Shown here: positions 1 to 8,941 of the stretch, in pieces
How positions within the stretch are numbered: the first letter of the stretch is position 1
How the letters are laid out: every line of letters begins with the position of its first letter
Origin: Candidatus Rubrivivax defluviihabitans
GTDB taxonomy: Bacteria > Pseudomonadota > Gammaproteobacteria > Burkholderiales > Burkholderiaceae_C
DNA length: 64,000 nt
Assembly (NCBI GenBank): GCA_016709385.1
Contig: JADJMW010000008.1
Span: 62,001-126,000 of the forward strand
Direction: 5' to 3'
Translations under genes and position numbers: made by a program
The notes under the pieces: generated by a model
The model's input: only the letters and a program-made list of their open reading frames with translations
Database searches by the model: none
Told to the model about the DNA's origin: nothing

Positions 1-67
1 TGCGCCAGGCGGACGACTGCACGCGTCTCGCGCGTGCGGGCTGAGCTTCGACGACCCGGTTCGCGTC

Positions 68-1003
68 TTACCAGCGCGGCCGCGACAGCTCCTCGAACAG
101 CATCTCGTAGATGCGTTGCCTGGATGCGCTGATCTCGCCGCGCGCCATGGCGGCACGCACGCCGCAGCCCGGTTCGTGGCGGTGGCTGCAGTTGTGGAAG
201 CGGCAATGGCCCAGCGCGGCGGCGAAATCGGGCATCAGGGTCGCCAGCCGATTCGGTTCGATGTGGCGCAGGCCGAATTCCTGGAATCCCGGGGTGTCGA
301 TCAGTGCGCCACGGTGTTCGTGGTCCAGCCAGTACCAGGTGCTGGTGGTGGTGGTGTGGCGGCCGGCGGCCAGCGCCTGCGAGATCTCGCCCACCTGCGC
401 CGCGGCGGCCGGCACCAGCAGATTGATGAGCGTGCTCTTGCCCATGCCGCTGGCGCCCAGCACCAGCGTCGTGCGGCCGGCCAGGTGGGCCAGCAGGCGT
501 GCGCTGGACCCGACGGGGTCGGCCTTCAGCGCCAGCTCGATGACTTCCACGCCCATCGCCCGGTAGGGTGCCAGGCGCTCGCGCGCCGCCGCGGTGGCGG
601 GCAGGTCGGTCTTGTTCAGACCGATCAGCGCCGGGATGCCGGCGTCCTGCGCTGCCAGCAGCGCGCGCGTGAGCTGCGCCTCGCTGAACACCGGCTCGCC
701 GGCCACCAGCATCAGGATCTGGTCGAGGTTGGCGGCGAAAGACTTGGTGCGCCATTCGTCCTGGCGGAACAGCAGGTTACGCCGTGGTTCGATTTGTTCG
801 ACCACGCCGCCGTCGCCGGTGGCCTGCCAGCGCACGCGGTCGCCGACGACGAGTTCGCTCTTCTTGCCGCGCGGGTGGCAGAGCACGCGCTCGCGCTCTG
901 GCGTTTCCACCACGACATGGCGGCCGTGGGCGGCCACCACCAGCCCGATGCCGAGCGCGGCGGGCACCTCCGCGCCGGCAGCCCGCGCCCCGGGCGCACT
1001 CAA
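68..1003 (-). CDS. rsgA: Ribosome small subunit-dependent GTPase RsgA
   Basis: A late 30S-subunit assembly GTPase of the circularly permuted YjeQ/RsgA family. The protein shows an N-terminal OB-fold, then the permuted G motifs: NKTD (G4) ahead of the P-loop GASGMGKST, followed by a DTPGFQEF switch. The C-terminal zinc knuckle has the expected Cys/His pattern (CRFHNCSHRHEPGC). About 311 residues is normal for the family. I chose a TTG start at 1003 that overlaps the TGA of the upstream dehydratase gene, which implies translational coupling; GTG at 967 is a credible alternative. In-frame sequence upstream of 1003 lies inside the neighbouring gene and has no RsgA character. Confidence 0.93.
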   Translation of the reverse strand: MSAPGARAAGAEVPAALGIGLVVAAHGRHVVVETPERERVLCHPRGKKSELVVGDRVRWQATGDGGVVEQIEPRRNLLFRQDEWRTKSFAANLDQILMLVAGEPVFSEAQLTRALLAAQDAGIPALIGLNKTDLPATAAARERLAPYRAMGVEVIELALKADPVGSSARLLAHLAGRTTLVLGASGMGKSTLINLLVPAAAAQVGEISQALAAGRHTTTTSTWYWLDHEHRGALIDTPGFQEFGLRHIEPNRLATLMPDFAAALGHCRFHNCSHRHEPGCGVRAAMARGEISASRQRIYEMLFEELSRPRW

Positions 1004-1323
1004 GGCAGCAGCGCGTCCACCTTGGCGGCGCAGATGAAGTCGTTGACGGAAATGCCGCCCACCGAATGGGTGTTGAAGCGCACCGTGCAACGGTTGTAGG
1101 ACACCGCCAGCTCGGGGTGGTGGTCTTCCACGTGCGCCACCCAGGCCACCGCATTCACGAAGGCCATGGTGCGGTGGTAGTCGGCGAAGGCATAGCCCTT
1201 CTGGATCGCGCCGTCCACCAGCGTCCAGCCCGGTGACTGGCCCAGGTGCTGCGCGATGCGGTCCGCGTCCATCGGCGGCTGGCCTTCGAGTGGCTGGCAA
1301 TGCTGGCTGGCGAGCAGGTGCAT
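1000..1323 (-). CDS. phhB: 4a-hydroxytetrahydrobiopterin dehydratase (pterin carbinolamine dehydratase)
   Basis: A 107-residue PCD/DCoH-family enzyme that dehydrates 4a-hydroxytetrahydropterin, normally to recycle the cofactor of phenylalanine hydroxylase. The family signature around HVEDHHPE is present, followed by the conserved YNRCTVRFNTHSVGG segment. The ATG start gives a usual length. It lies 4 nt downstream of the M48 protease gene and overlaps rsgA at its 3' end, so the three minus-strand genes probably share a transcript. No phenylalanine hydroxylase gene is in the window, so the physiological pterin substrate is not shown here. Confidence 0.9.
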   Translation of the reverse strand: MHLLASQHCQPLEGQPPMDADRIAQHLGQSPGWTLVDGAIQKGYAFADYHRTMAFVNAVAWVAHVEDHHPELAVSYNRCTVRFNTHSVGGISVNDFICAAKVDALLP

Positions 1324-1327
1324 GTTT

Positions 1328-2617
1328 TCAGGCCGGCAGGGGTTGCGGATGGGGCAGGGCCGCCAGGCGCTCCGAGGCCGGCGGGTGCGAATAGTAGAAG
1401 CGCACGTAGACCGGGTCGGGCGTCAGCGTGGAGGCGTTGTCCTCGTGCAGCTTGAGCAGTGCGCGCGCGAGGTCGCGGCCATCGGCCTGGCCGCAGGCGT
1501 AGGCATCGGCCTGGAACTCGTGGCGGCGCGAGAAATGCGCCATCAGCGGCGAGACGAAGAAGGTGATGGGCGGCAGCGCCAGCATGAACAGCAGCAGCGC
1601 CAGCGCGTCGTTGGGCGCGGTCAGGTTCGGCGCCACGCCCAGGCCGGCGTAGAAGCCGCTCTGGCCGGCCAGCCAGCCCAGCAGCGCCAGGCCCGCCAGG
1701 CTGAAGCCGAAGATGCCCACCATGCGCTGCATGACGTGCTTGTGCTTGAAGTGGCCGAGCTCGTGCGCCAGCACGGCTTCCACCTCGCCGGGCGTCAGGC
1801 GCTGCAGCAGGGTATCGAAGAAGACCACGCGCTTGGCCGCGCCCAGGCCGGTGAAATAGGCATTGGCGTGCGCCGAGCGCTTGCTGCCGTCCATCACGAA
1901 CAAGCCCTTGGCGGCAAAGCCGCAGCGCTGCATCAGCGCCTGCACGCGGGCGCGCAGCGCATCGTCGGCCAGCGGCTCGAACTTGTTGAAGATCGGCGCG
2001 ATGACGGTGGGGTAGAGCACCAGCAGCGCCAGGTTGAAGGCCACCCAGGCGACCCAGGCCCACAGCCACCACAGCCCGCCCGACGCACCCATGATCCACA
2101 GCATGAGCGCGGCCAGCGGCAGCCCGATGACGGCGCCCACCGCCGTGCCCTTGGCCATGTCGGTGAACCACATCTTCAGCGTCATGCGGTTGAAGCCGAA
2201 GCGCTGCTCGATGCGGAAGGTGCCGTACCACTCCAGCGGCAGGTCGAGCAGGCCGCCGATGATGGCAAACGCCGCCAGCAGCGCGAGTTGGTAGGCCAGG
2301 TGGCCCCAGGCCGGCGGCACCAGGTCGCGCAGCAGCACATTCAGCGCGTCCAGACCACCCAGCAGCGTCCAGCCCAGCAGCACCGCGGTGCCGAAGGCGG
2401 TGGTCAGCAGGCCGAAGCGGCCCTTGGCCAGCGTGTAGTCGGCGGCCTTGCGGTGGGCTGGCAGCGTCACCGTGCCGGAAAAGGCCGCCGGCACCTGGTC
2501 GCGGTGCGCCGCCACGTGGCGCATCTGGCGCGTGGCGAGCCAGAACTTGACGCCCAGCGACAGCAGCAGTGCCGCCACGAAGGCCCAGGTGAAGAGAGCG
2601 GGTTGCATCGGCTGCAA
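1328..2617 (-). CDS. M48 family (Ste24/CAAX-type) membrane metallopeptidase
   Basis: A 429-residue integral-membrane zinc protease. Several hydrophobic segments in the N-terminal half resemble Ste24p. The zinc motif HELGH lies near residue 284 and is followed by the second-ligand region EFQADAYA near residue 345. Such enzymes degrade or mature membrane proteins at the inner membrane; the bacterial substrate is unknown. It is the first gene of the minus-strand group with phhB and rsgA and is divergent from orn, the two starts being separated by about 47 bp that must hold both promoters. Family assignment is firm and the exact role is not. Confidence 0.9.
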   Translation of the reverse strand: MQPMQPALFTWAFVAALLLSLGVKFWLATRQMRHVAAHRDQVPAAFSGTVTLPAHRKAADYTLAKGRFGLLTTAFGTAVLLGWTLLGGLDALNVLLRDLVPPAWGHLAYQLALLAAFAIIGGLLDLPLEWYGTFRIEQRFGFNRMTLKMWFTDMAKGTAVGAVIGLPLAALMLWIMGASGGLWWLWAWVAWVAFNLALLVLYPTVIAPIFNKFEPLADDALRARVQALMQRCGFAAKGLFVMDGSKRSAHANAYFTGLGAAKRVVFFDTLLQRLTPGEVEAVLAHELGHFKHKHVMQRMVGIFGFSLAGLALLGWLAGQSGFYAGLGVAPNLTAPNDALALLLFMLALPPITFFVSPLMAHFSRRHEFQADAYACGQADGRDLARALLKLHEDNASTLTPDPVYVRFYYSHPPASERLAALPHPQPLPA

Positions 2618-2664
2618 GTGTAGGCTTGGGCCAGAATCAGCCGCTTTGACACGGGCAAGCCACC

Positions 2665-3225
2665 ATGAGCGACAACGGTTTGACGGCCAGCGAGCACAAC
2701 CTGGTCTGGATCGACCTGGAAATGACGGGCTTGCTGCCCGACAGCGACCGCATCATTGAGATTGCCGTCGTCGTGACCGACCCGCAGGTTACCGTGCGCG
2801 TGGAAGGGCCCGTCTTCGCCGTGCACCAGAGCGACGCCGTGCTCGACGGCATGGACAACTGGAACCGCGGCACCCACGGCAAGAGCGGCCTCACCGCACG
2901 CGTGCGCGCCTCGGCCATCGACGAAGCCGCGGCCGAGATGCAGGTCATCGCCTTCCTGAAGCAGTACGTGCCCGAAGGCAAGAGCCCCATGTGCGGCAAC
3001 AGCATCTGCCAGGACCGGCGTTTCCTGGCCCGCCATATGCCGCGGCTGGAGGCCTATTTCCACTACCGCAACGTCGACGTGAGCACGCTGAAGGAGCTGG
3101 CCCGGCGCTGGAAGCCGGCGGCGCTGGAAGGATTCAAGAAGGCGCAGGCGCACACCGCGCTGGCCGACATCCACGAGTCGATCGACGAGATGCTGCACTA
3201 TCGACAACATCTGCTGGCGGTCTGA
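2665..3225 (+). CDS. orn: Oligoribonuclease
   Basis: A 186-residue DEDDh 3'-5' exonuclease that finishes RNA decay by hydrolysing di- to pentaribonucleotides, including pGpG from cyclic-di-GMP breakdown. The DEDD motifs are visible (WIDLEMTGL near the N-terminus, CQDRRFLARHMP centrally, HTALADIHESI near the C-terminus). Length and ATG start match the family. pGpG clearance may matter here because two cyclic-di-GMP proteins are encoded about 43 kb downstream, but that link is only functional inference. Confidence 0.97.
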   Translation: MSDNGLTASEHNLVWIDLEMTGLLPDSDRIIEIAVVVTDPQVTVRVEGPVFAVHQSDAVLDGMDNWNRGTHGKSGLTARVRASAIDEAAAEMQVIAFLKQYVPEGKSPMCGNSICQDRRFLARHMPRLEAYFHYRNVDVSTLKELARRWKPAALEGFKKAQAHTALADIHESIDEMLHYRQHLLAV

Positions 3226-3333
3226 ATGAACCACCGCCAGCTTCCGCTGGAGGTGCGCGGCCTTGCCGACCGTGCCGTGCCGGACCATGCCCCCCGTCAC
3301 ACGCCTGTCGCAATGGATTCGTACACTCGGCGG

Positions 3334-5441
3334 ATGACCGACGATTCACGGGCCGTGGTGCCGAGTGCCGTCCCCGCCGTTCCAGCCGCTACCGGCGCGG
3401 CGGCAAAGCCGGGCCCCTTGCCGCTGCTCGACCGCGAGCGCTCCATCCTGCAATTCAATCGCCGCGTGCTGGCCCAGGCCCGGCGCGACGACGTGCCGCT
3501 GCTCGAGCGGCTGCGCTACATCACCATCGTCAGCAGCAACCTCGACGAATTCTTCGAGGTGCGCGTGGCCGACATCATCGAAGCCACGCGGCAGCCGGGC
3601 TCGGGCATCACGCGCCAGAACCTGGTTTCTGTGGCCAACGCCGCGCACGAACTCGTCGACGAACAGTACGCGCTGTTCAACGACGTGCTGATGCCGGCGT
3701 TGCAGCAGGCCGGCATCGTCGTGCTCAACCACGCCGAGCGCAATGTCGCGCAGCGCAAATGGGTGCAGCGCTTCTTCGAGACCCAGGTGCGGCCGCTGCT
3801 GGTGCCGGTGAGCCTGGACCCCAGCCACCCGTTCCCGCAGGTGGCCAACAAGTCGCTGAACTTCATCGCCCGGCTGGGCGGGCGCGACGCCTTCGGCCGC
3901 GACAACCAGATCGCCATCGTCAAGGTGCCGCGCGTGCTGCCGCGGGTGATCCGCCTGCCCGACGAACTGTGCCCGGGGCAGCAGGGTTTCGTGCTGCTCA
4001 CCAGCGTCATGCGCGCCCACCTGGGCGAGCTGTTTCCCGGGCGCGAGGTGGTGTCGTTTTCGCAGTTCCGCGTCACCCGCGACTCCGACCTGGACGTCGA
4101 GTCCGACGATGTCGTGAACCTGCGCCAGGCCATGCGCAGCGGCCTGACCACGCGAAACTATGGCCTGGCGATCCGGCTGGAGGTCGTCAGCACCTGCCCG
4201 CCGGAGCTGTACGGCTTTCTGCTCGAGCAGTTTTCGCTGCCCGAGATGGCGCTGTACAAGGTGAACGGGCCGGTCAACCTGGTGCGCCTGAGCCAGCTCA
4301 TCGACCAGGCCGACGGCGGCGGCCTGCACTTCGCGCGCTGGGAGCCGCGCTGGCCCGACGGGCAGATCCCTCGTGCGCGGTCCATCTTCGAGCGCCTGCG
4401 CGAGGGCGACGTGCTGCTGCACCACCCGTTCGAGAGCTTCGAGCCCGTGGTGCAGTTCCTGCGCGAAGCCGTGCACGACCCCGACGTGCTGGCGATCAAG
4501 CAGACCATCTACCGCACCGGCGCGCAAAGCGAGCTGATGGACCTGCTGATCGAGGCCGCGCGCCGCGGCAAGGAGGTGCTGGCCGTGGTGGAGTTGAAGG
4601 CGCGCTTCGACGAAGAGGCCAATATCAACTGGGCCGAGCGGCTGGAAGCGGTGGGCGCCCAGGTCGTGTACGGCATCGTGGGCCTGAAGACGCACGGCAA
4701 GATGCTGCTGGTGACGCGGCGCGAGAAGGGCCGGCTGCGGCGTTATGCCCACCTGTCCACCGGCAACTACAACCCGAAGACGGCGCGCCTGTATACCGAC
4801 ATTGGCTGCCTCACCGCCGATCCGGGGCTGACCGCCGACGCCGACGTCGTCTTCCTGCAACTGGCCAGCCAGACCCGCGCCAAGGCACCCCAGCACCTGG
4901 TCACGGCGCCGTTCCAGATGCACCGGCGCATGCTGCGCCACATCGGCCAGGTGACGGTGGCCGCGCGCGCCGGGCGGCCGGCGCGCATCGTGGCCAAATT
5001 CAATGCCCTCACCGACCCCGGCTTGATGCAGGCGCTGGCCGAAGCCAGCCAGGCCGGCGCCAGCATCGACCTCATCGTGCGCGGCGCCTGCATGCTGCCG
5101 CCGGGGCTGCCGGGCTTCACCGAGAACATCCGCGTGCGTTCGGTGGTGGGCCGCTTCCTTGAGCACACGCGCATCCTGTACTTCTGCTGGGGCGAAGGCG
5201 AAGCCGACGAAGTGCTGTACCTCAGCAGCGCCGACTGGATGAGCCGCAACATGTTCCGCCGCATCGAGGTGGCCTGGCCGGTGCGCGACCGGCGCTGCGC
5301 CAGCGCGTCATCGACGAAGGCCTGGTGCCCTACCTGCACGACCAGCGCGACGCCTGGCTGCTGGACAGCAGCGGCCGCTACAAGCGCGTGGCCGAGTCCG
5401 GCATCAGCGCGCAGCAGGCGCTGATGCAACGCTATTCCTGA
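3334..5441 (+). CDS. ppk1: Polyphosphate kinase 1, reading frame broken near the 3' end
   Basis: PPK1 polymerises the gamma-phosphate of ATP into polyphosphate. The family N-terminus (LLDRERSILQFNRRVLAQA) and the two histidines of the catalytic centre are present: H454 in LKTHGKMLL and H611 in RFLEHTRIL. Their spacing of 157 residues equals that of E. coli H435/H592. After VAWPVRD (about codon 652, position 5289) homology continues only in another frame: inserting one C restores DPALRQRVIDEGLVPYLHD and ends at the TGA at 5441 (about 702 residues). As read, translation ends at 5424 with about 45 aberrant residues. This is either a one-base sequencing error or a real C-terminal frameshift. I chose the ATG at 3334; ATGs at 3226 and 3313 are in frame upstream. 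Confidence 0.9.
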
Positions 5442-5457
5442 CCACGCGACGGCCACC

Positions 5458-5919
5458 ATGGACCTCATCCTCTGGCGCCATGCCGAAGCCCTTGAACTGC
5501 GCGAGCTCAAGGACGACCTGGACCGCTCGCTCACGCCCAAGGGAGAACGCCAGGCGCAGCGCATGGCGGCCTGGCTGAACCGGCAACTGCCGGCCAGCAC
5601 GCGCGTGCTGGTGAGTCCGGCGCGGCGGGCGCAGCAGACGGCCGCGGCACTGGACCGCAAGTTCAAGACCGTGCCTGCGCTGGCCCCCGACGCCGACGTG
5701 GCGGCGCTGCTGCATGCCGTGCGCTGGCCCGACGCACGCGAGCCCGTGCTGCTGGTGGGCCACCAGCCCACGCTGGGCCTGGCCGCGGCCTACCTGCTCT
5801 CGGGCCAGCCCCAGGCCTGGGCGGTGCGCAAGGCCGGCGCGTGGTGGCTGCGTGCGCGCGAGCGCGAAGGCCAGCTGCAGGTCGTGCTGCACGCCGTCGT
5901 CTCGCCCGACCTGATGTAG
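5458..5919 (+). CDS. sixA: SixA-type phosphohistidine phosphatase
   Basis: A 153-residue member of the histidine phosphatase superfamily (branch 1). The N-terminal catalytic motif is LILWRHAEA, with a second conserved region at VLVSPARRAQQTA and a late histidine at LLVGHQPTLG. E. coli SixA dephosphorylates phosphohistidine on signalling proteins. The gene lies 16 bp after the restored ppk1 stop and next to ppx, an arrangement common in Burkholderiales that suggests a link to polyphosphate or phosphotransfer control. Family placement is firm; the substrate is inferred. Confidence 0.88.
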   Translation: MDLILWRHAEALELRELKDDLDRSLTPKGERQAQRMAAWLNRQLPASTRVLVSPARRAQQTAAALDRKFKTVPALAPDADVAALLHAVRWPDAREPVLLVGHQPTLGLAAAYLLSGQPQAWAVRKAGAWWLRAREREGQLQVVLHAVVSPDLM

Positions 5920-5920
5920 A

Positions 5921-5973
5921 GACCCGCTGGGCCCTCGGCGCGCCGCGCCCGTAGCCAACGGCAGGGCCGGGTC
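5921..5973. terminator. Bulged stem-loop between convergent sixA and ppx
   Basis: GACCC plus GGCCCT on the left arm pair with AGGGCCGGGTC on the right, with a short bulge and a long loop. The structure sits exactly between two convergent genes, so it may terminate both. No T-run follows on either strand, which limits confidence. Confidence 0.35.
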
Positions 5974-5979
5974 GCACGC

Positions 5980-7485
5980 CTAGACCACCGCCAGCACCAC
6001 CCGCAGCGGCCCGTTGCGTGCCCAGGTCGCCGCTTCTTCCTGCAGCAGGAACAAGGTGCGCGGGCTGGCCTCGGCCCAGGCGGCGCTGTGGGCCAGCACG
6101 GCGTCGCGCCCGGTGGCGCGCAGGCGCAGCGCATTCGGGTTGGCCGGGCCCCGTGCGTGGCACTTGATGACTGCCAGCCGCAGGCACAGCACCTGCCAGG
6201 CGAAAGTCTCGCTGGCCAGTTGCGGCTCCATCTTGCGCAGGCCGCCGCGCTGGCCCAGCACCAGGTCGCCGATGCGGCGCTGCTGGCTCTGCGAGAAACC
6301 CGGCGCGTCGACGTTTCCCAGCAGGTAGGCGCTGTGGCGGTGGTGGTCGTGGTGCGAGACCATCAGGCCCACCTCGTGCAGTGCGCAGGCCCAGGCCAGT
6401 TCGCGGCGCGTCTCCGGGTCCGGGTCCGGCACCGCGCTGTCGAACAGCGCCAGCGCCACCGCGGCCACGCGCGCCGCCTGCCCGGTGTCGACGCCGAAGC
6501 GCCGCTGCAGGTCGGCCACCGAGGTGTCGCGCATATCGCCGGGCAGGGCGCGGTGCATGGCCAGCAGCCGCTCGTGCAGGTCGACGATGACGCCCTGGCG
6601 CAGCGCACCCTTGGCCGGCCACAGGGCGCGGATGTCGAAATGCGCCGACAGCGTATACAGGATCGCCAGGCCGCCGGGCAGCACGGCACGCCGCTCGGGC
6701 TTCAGCCCGGGCAGGTCGATGCGGTCCACGTGCCCGGCTTCCAGGCAGCGCGCCATGCACCAGCGCAGCCCCGCCGGGGTGATGCGGCCGTCGGTCACGC
6801 CCGAGGCCTGCAGCAGCTGCGACACGGCGCCGGCGGTGCCCGACGAGCCCAGCGCCTGGCCCCAGAGCTTGGGTGCGAATGACTGCAGCCCTTCCTCGAA
6901 TTCGGCCCCGGCGGCCACCTGCGCGGCACGGAAGCCGTCGCGCGTGATCTCGCCACCCTCGAAAAAGCGCATCGACAGGCTGACGCAGCCGACGCCGAAG
7001 GACTCCGCCATTTGCGGCGTGCGGCCGCGGCCGCGGATCATTTCGGTGGAGCGGCCGCCGATGTCGACCACCAGCCGCGGCTCGTCGCTGGGCTGCATGT
7101 GCGCCACGCCGGCATAGATGAGCCGCGCTTCCTCGCGTCCCGAGATGACCTCGATCGGGTGGCCCAAGGCCTCCTGCGCGCGCAGCAGGAAGGCATTGCG
7201 GTTGCGCGCCTCGCGCAGCGTTTGCGTGGCCACGGCGCGTACCTGGCCCGTGGCGAAGCCGGCCAGCCGGGACGCAAAGCGGCGCAGGCAGACCAGGCCG
7301 CGCTGCGCCGCTTCCTCGGTGAGCATGCCGTTGCTGTCGAGCCCGGCGCCCAGGCGCACGGTCTCCTTCAGGTAGTCGATGCGCCGGTAGCGGGTCTGCG
7401 GCATCTGCCCGATCTCGAGGCGGAAGCTGTTCGAACCCATGTCGATGGCCGCCAATGGGCTTCCCGGTTTCACGCCTGTATCCAT
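5980..7485 (-). CDS. ppx: Exopolyphosphatase (Ppx/GppA family)
   Basis: A 501-residue ASKHA-fold phosphatase that releases phosphate processively from polyphosphate; a pppGpp phosphatase role (GppA) is possible for this family. The phosphate-1 motif IDMGSNSFRLEIG and phosphate-2 motif VVDIGGRSTEMI are present, followed by the HD-like C-terminal domain with HEVGLMVSHHDHHRHSAYL. I selected the ATG at 7485 because the ASKHA motif begins shortly afterwards. It is convergent with ppk1-sixA, so synthesis and breakdown of polyphosphate are encoded side by side. Confidence 0.9.
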   Translation of the reverse strand: MDTGVKPGSPLAAIDMGSNSFRLEIGQMPQTRYRRIDYLKETVRLGAGLDSNGMLTEEAAQRGLVCLRRFASRLAGFATGQVRAVATQTLREARNRNAFLLRAQEALGHPIEVISGREEARLIYAGVAHMQPSDEPRLVVDIGGRSTEMIRGRGRTPQMAESFGVGCVSLSMRFFEGGEITRDGFRAAQVAAGAEFEEGLQSFAPKLWGQALGSSGTAGAVSQLLQASGVTDGRITPAGLRWCMARCLEAGHVDRIDLPGLKPERRAVLPGGLAILYTLSAHFDIRALWPAKGALRQGVIVDLHERLLAMHRALPGDMRDTSVADLQRRFGVDTGQAARVAAVALALFDSAVPDPDPETRRELAWACALHEVGLMVSHHDHHRHSAYLLGNVDAPGFSQSQQRRIGDLVLGQRGGLRKMEPQLASETFAWQVLCLRLAVIKCHARGPANPNALRLRATGRDAVLAHSAAWAEASPRTLFLLQEEAATWARNGPLRVVLAVV

Positions 7486-7603
7486 GCCGCCGATCGTACC
7501 CGGGCGGCCTGCAGCAGCATCCGCCGCCTGCCGATCCCGGCAGCCGAGATCTATGTGCTCAAATGAGGCGGCGGGGTTGCCCTCATGGCGATCCCGATCT
7601 TCC

Positions 7604-8386
7604 ATGACCCTGGTCTATATCGTGCTGGCCACCCTGGCCGGCGGCCTGCTGTCCGTCGTCATTGCCGCTTCGCTCACGCTGGCGGTGCTGAGCCGTGTCG
7701 TCAAGGGGCTGGTCAGCCTGTCGGCCGGCGTGCTGCTGGGCACGGCGCTGCTGCACGTGCTGCCCGAGGCCTTCGAGAGCGCGGCCACGCCACAAGCATT
7801 GTTCGGCACGCTGCTGGGCGGGTTGCTCTTCTTCTGGCTGCTGGAGAAGGTGGAGCTCTACCGCCACGCCCACCACCACGAAGGCGACGGCCACGGGCAC
7901 CACCACCACTTCGACGCCCAGCAGGCCGGTCGCGGCGGCTTGAGCGTGCTGGTGGGCGACAGCATCCACAACTTCTGCGACGGCGTGATCATCGCCGCGG
8001 CCTTCCTGGTCGACACCGGGCTGGGCGTGGTCACCGCGCTGGCCATCGTGGCGCACGAAATCCCGCAGGAAGCCGGCGACTTCATCGTGCTGCTCAACGC
8101 CGGCTTCTCGCGCCGCAAGGCGCTGCTTTACAACGCCTTGTCGGGCTTGGCGGCGGTGGCTGGCGGCGTGCTGGGGTATTTCCTCGTCGGGTCCTGGGAG
8201 GCGGCGCTGCCCTACCTGCTGGTGGCGGCGTCCAGCAGTTTCATCTACGTGGCGGTGGCCGACCTGCTGCCGCAACTGCAGCAGCGCCTGTCATGGCGCG
8301 AGACGCTGGCCCAGGTGGCGTGGATCGGCGGCGGCCTGGGCCTGGTGCTGCTGGCACGGGCGCTGATGCACGCCCACGCGCACTGA
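7604..8386 (+). CDS. ZIP family divalent metal transporter
   Basis: A 260-residue inner-membrane permease of the ZIP (ZupT-like) family. It has about eight hydrophobic helices and the histidine-rich loop between helices III and IV (HAHHHEGDGHGHHHHF). Transmembrane helices IV and V carry the metal-binding motifs DSIHNFCDG and AHEIPQEAGDF. Substrate is probably zinc or a similar divalent ion; sequence alone cannot separate zinc, iron and manganese. The ATG at 7604 gives a normal family N-terminus. It is divergent from ppx with about 118 bp between starts. Confidence 0.9.
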   Translation: MTLVYIVLATLAGGLLSVVIAASLTLAVLSRVVKGLVSLSAGVLLGTALLHVLPEAFESAATPQALFGTLLGGLLFFWLLEKVELYRHAHHHEGDGHGHHHHFDAQQAGRGGLSVLVGDSIHNFCDGVIIAAAFLVDTGLGVVTALAIVAHEIPQEAGDFIVLLNAGFSRRKALLYNALSGLAAVAGGVLGYFLVGSWEAALPYLLVAASSSFIYVAVADLLPQLQQRLSWRETLAQVAWIGGGLGLVLLARALMHAHAH

Positions 8387-8418
8387 AGCCGGGCCGCGGG
8401 GCGCGGACCCGAGATTCC

Positions 8419-8847
8419 TCAGCGCACCACGAGCACCGGCAGCGTGCTGTGCGTCAGCACCTTTTGCGTCTCGCTGCCCAGCAGCAGCGCGGTCACGCCG
8501 CGGCGGCCGTGCGAGGCCATCACGATGAGGTCGCAGTTCTGCGTCTTGGCGTGGTCGAGGATCGCCTCCCAGGGGTGCAGCGCCTCCACGGTGTGGCCAT
8601 GCGCGGTCAGGCCGGCCGCCTCGTCGGTGGCCGCCTGGACGCGCGCCGCGGCCACGCGCTCCTGGGCGTCGAAGAACTCCTGCGGCGGCACCGGCTGCAT
8701 CTCGGAGATGGCGCTGTACGGGAAGGGCTCCTTCACTGCCAGCACGAAGAGCTCGGCGCCGGAAAGGCGCGCCATGCCGATGGCGGTCTTGACGGCCTTG
8801 GCGGTGATGTCGGAACCGTCGGTGGGAACCAGGATGCGTTTGAACAT
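8419..8847 (-). CDS. Universal stress protein (UspA family)
   Basis: A 142-residue cytoplasmic USP. The N-terminus MFKRILVPTDGSDITAKA and the C-terminal nucleotide-binding pattern DLIVMASHGRRGVTALLLGSETQKVL match the ATP-binding UspA subtype (G-2x-G-9x-G-S). A clear ribosome-binding site (AAAGGAG) precedes the ATG at 8847. An FNR/ANR-like palindrome about 87 bp upstream suggests induction when oxygen is low, as is common for USPs in Proteobacteria; that part is inference. Confidence 0.92.
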   Translation of the reverse strand: MFKRILVPTDGSDITAKAVKTAIGMARLSGAELFVLAVKEPFPYSAISEMQPVPPQEFFDAQERVAAARVQAATDEAAGLTAHGHTVEALHPWEAILDHAKTQNCDLIVMASHGRRGVTALLLGSETQKVLTHSTLPVLVVR

Positions 8848-8927
8848 GGGGACTCCTTTGGCTTGGTAAACGACCACGCCGGGCCGCGTGACGATGCTGA
8901 AGTGTTCAGCGCCGCCGGCCGCCGGCA

Positions 8928-8941
8928 TTGACGCGGATCAA
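8928..8941 (-). promoter_or_regulatory. FNR/ANR-type box upstream of the universal stress protein gene
   Basis: TTGACGCGGATCAA fits the FNR/ANR/Dnr consensus TTGAT-N4-ATCAA with one substitution in one half-site. Its centre is about 87 bp upstream of the USP start, which would leave a leader of about 45 nt if it acts at -41.5. It overlaps the stop codon of the neighbouring rhodanese gene. Confidence 0.6.

Noticed and set aside
1..44. Short plus-strand frame ending in TGA at 42-44 that could be the tail of an upstream gene
   Set aside because: Only 13 codons are visible, with no recognisable domain; it cannot be distinguished from chance.
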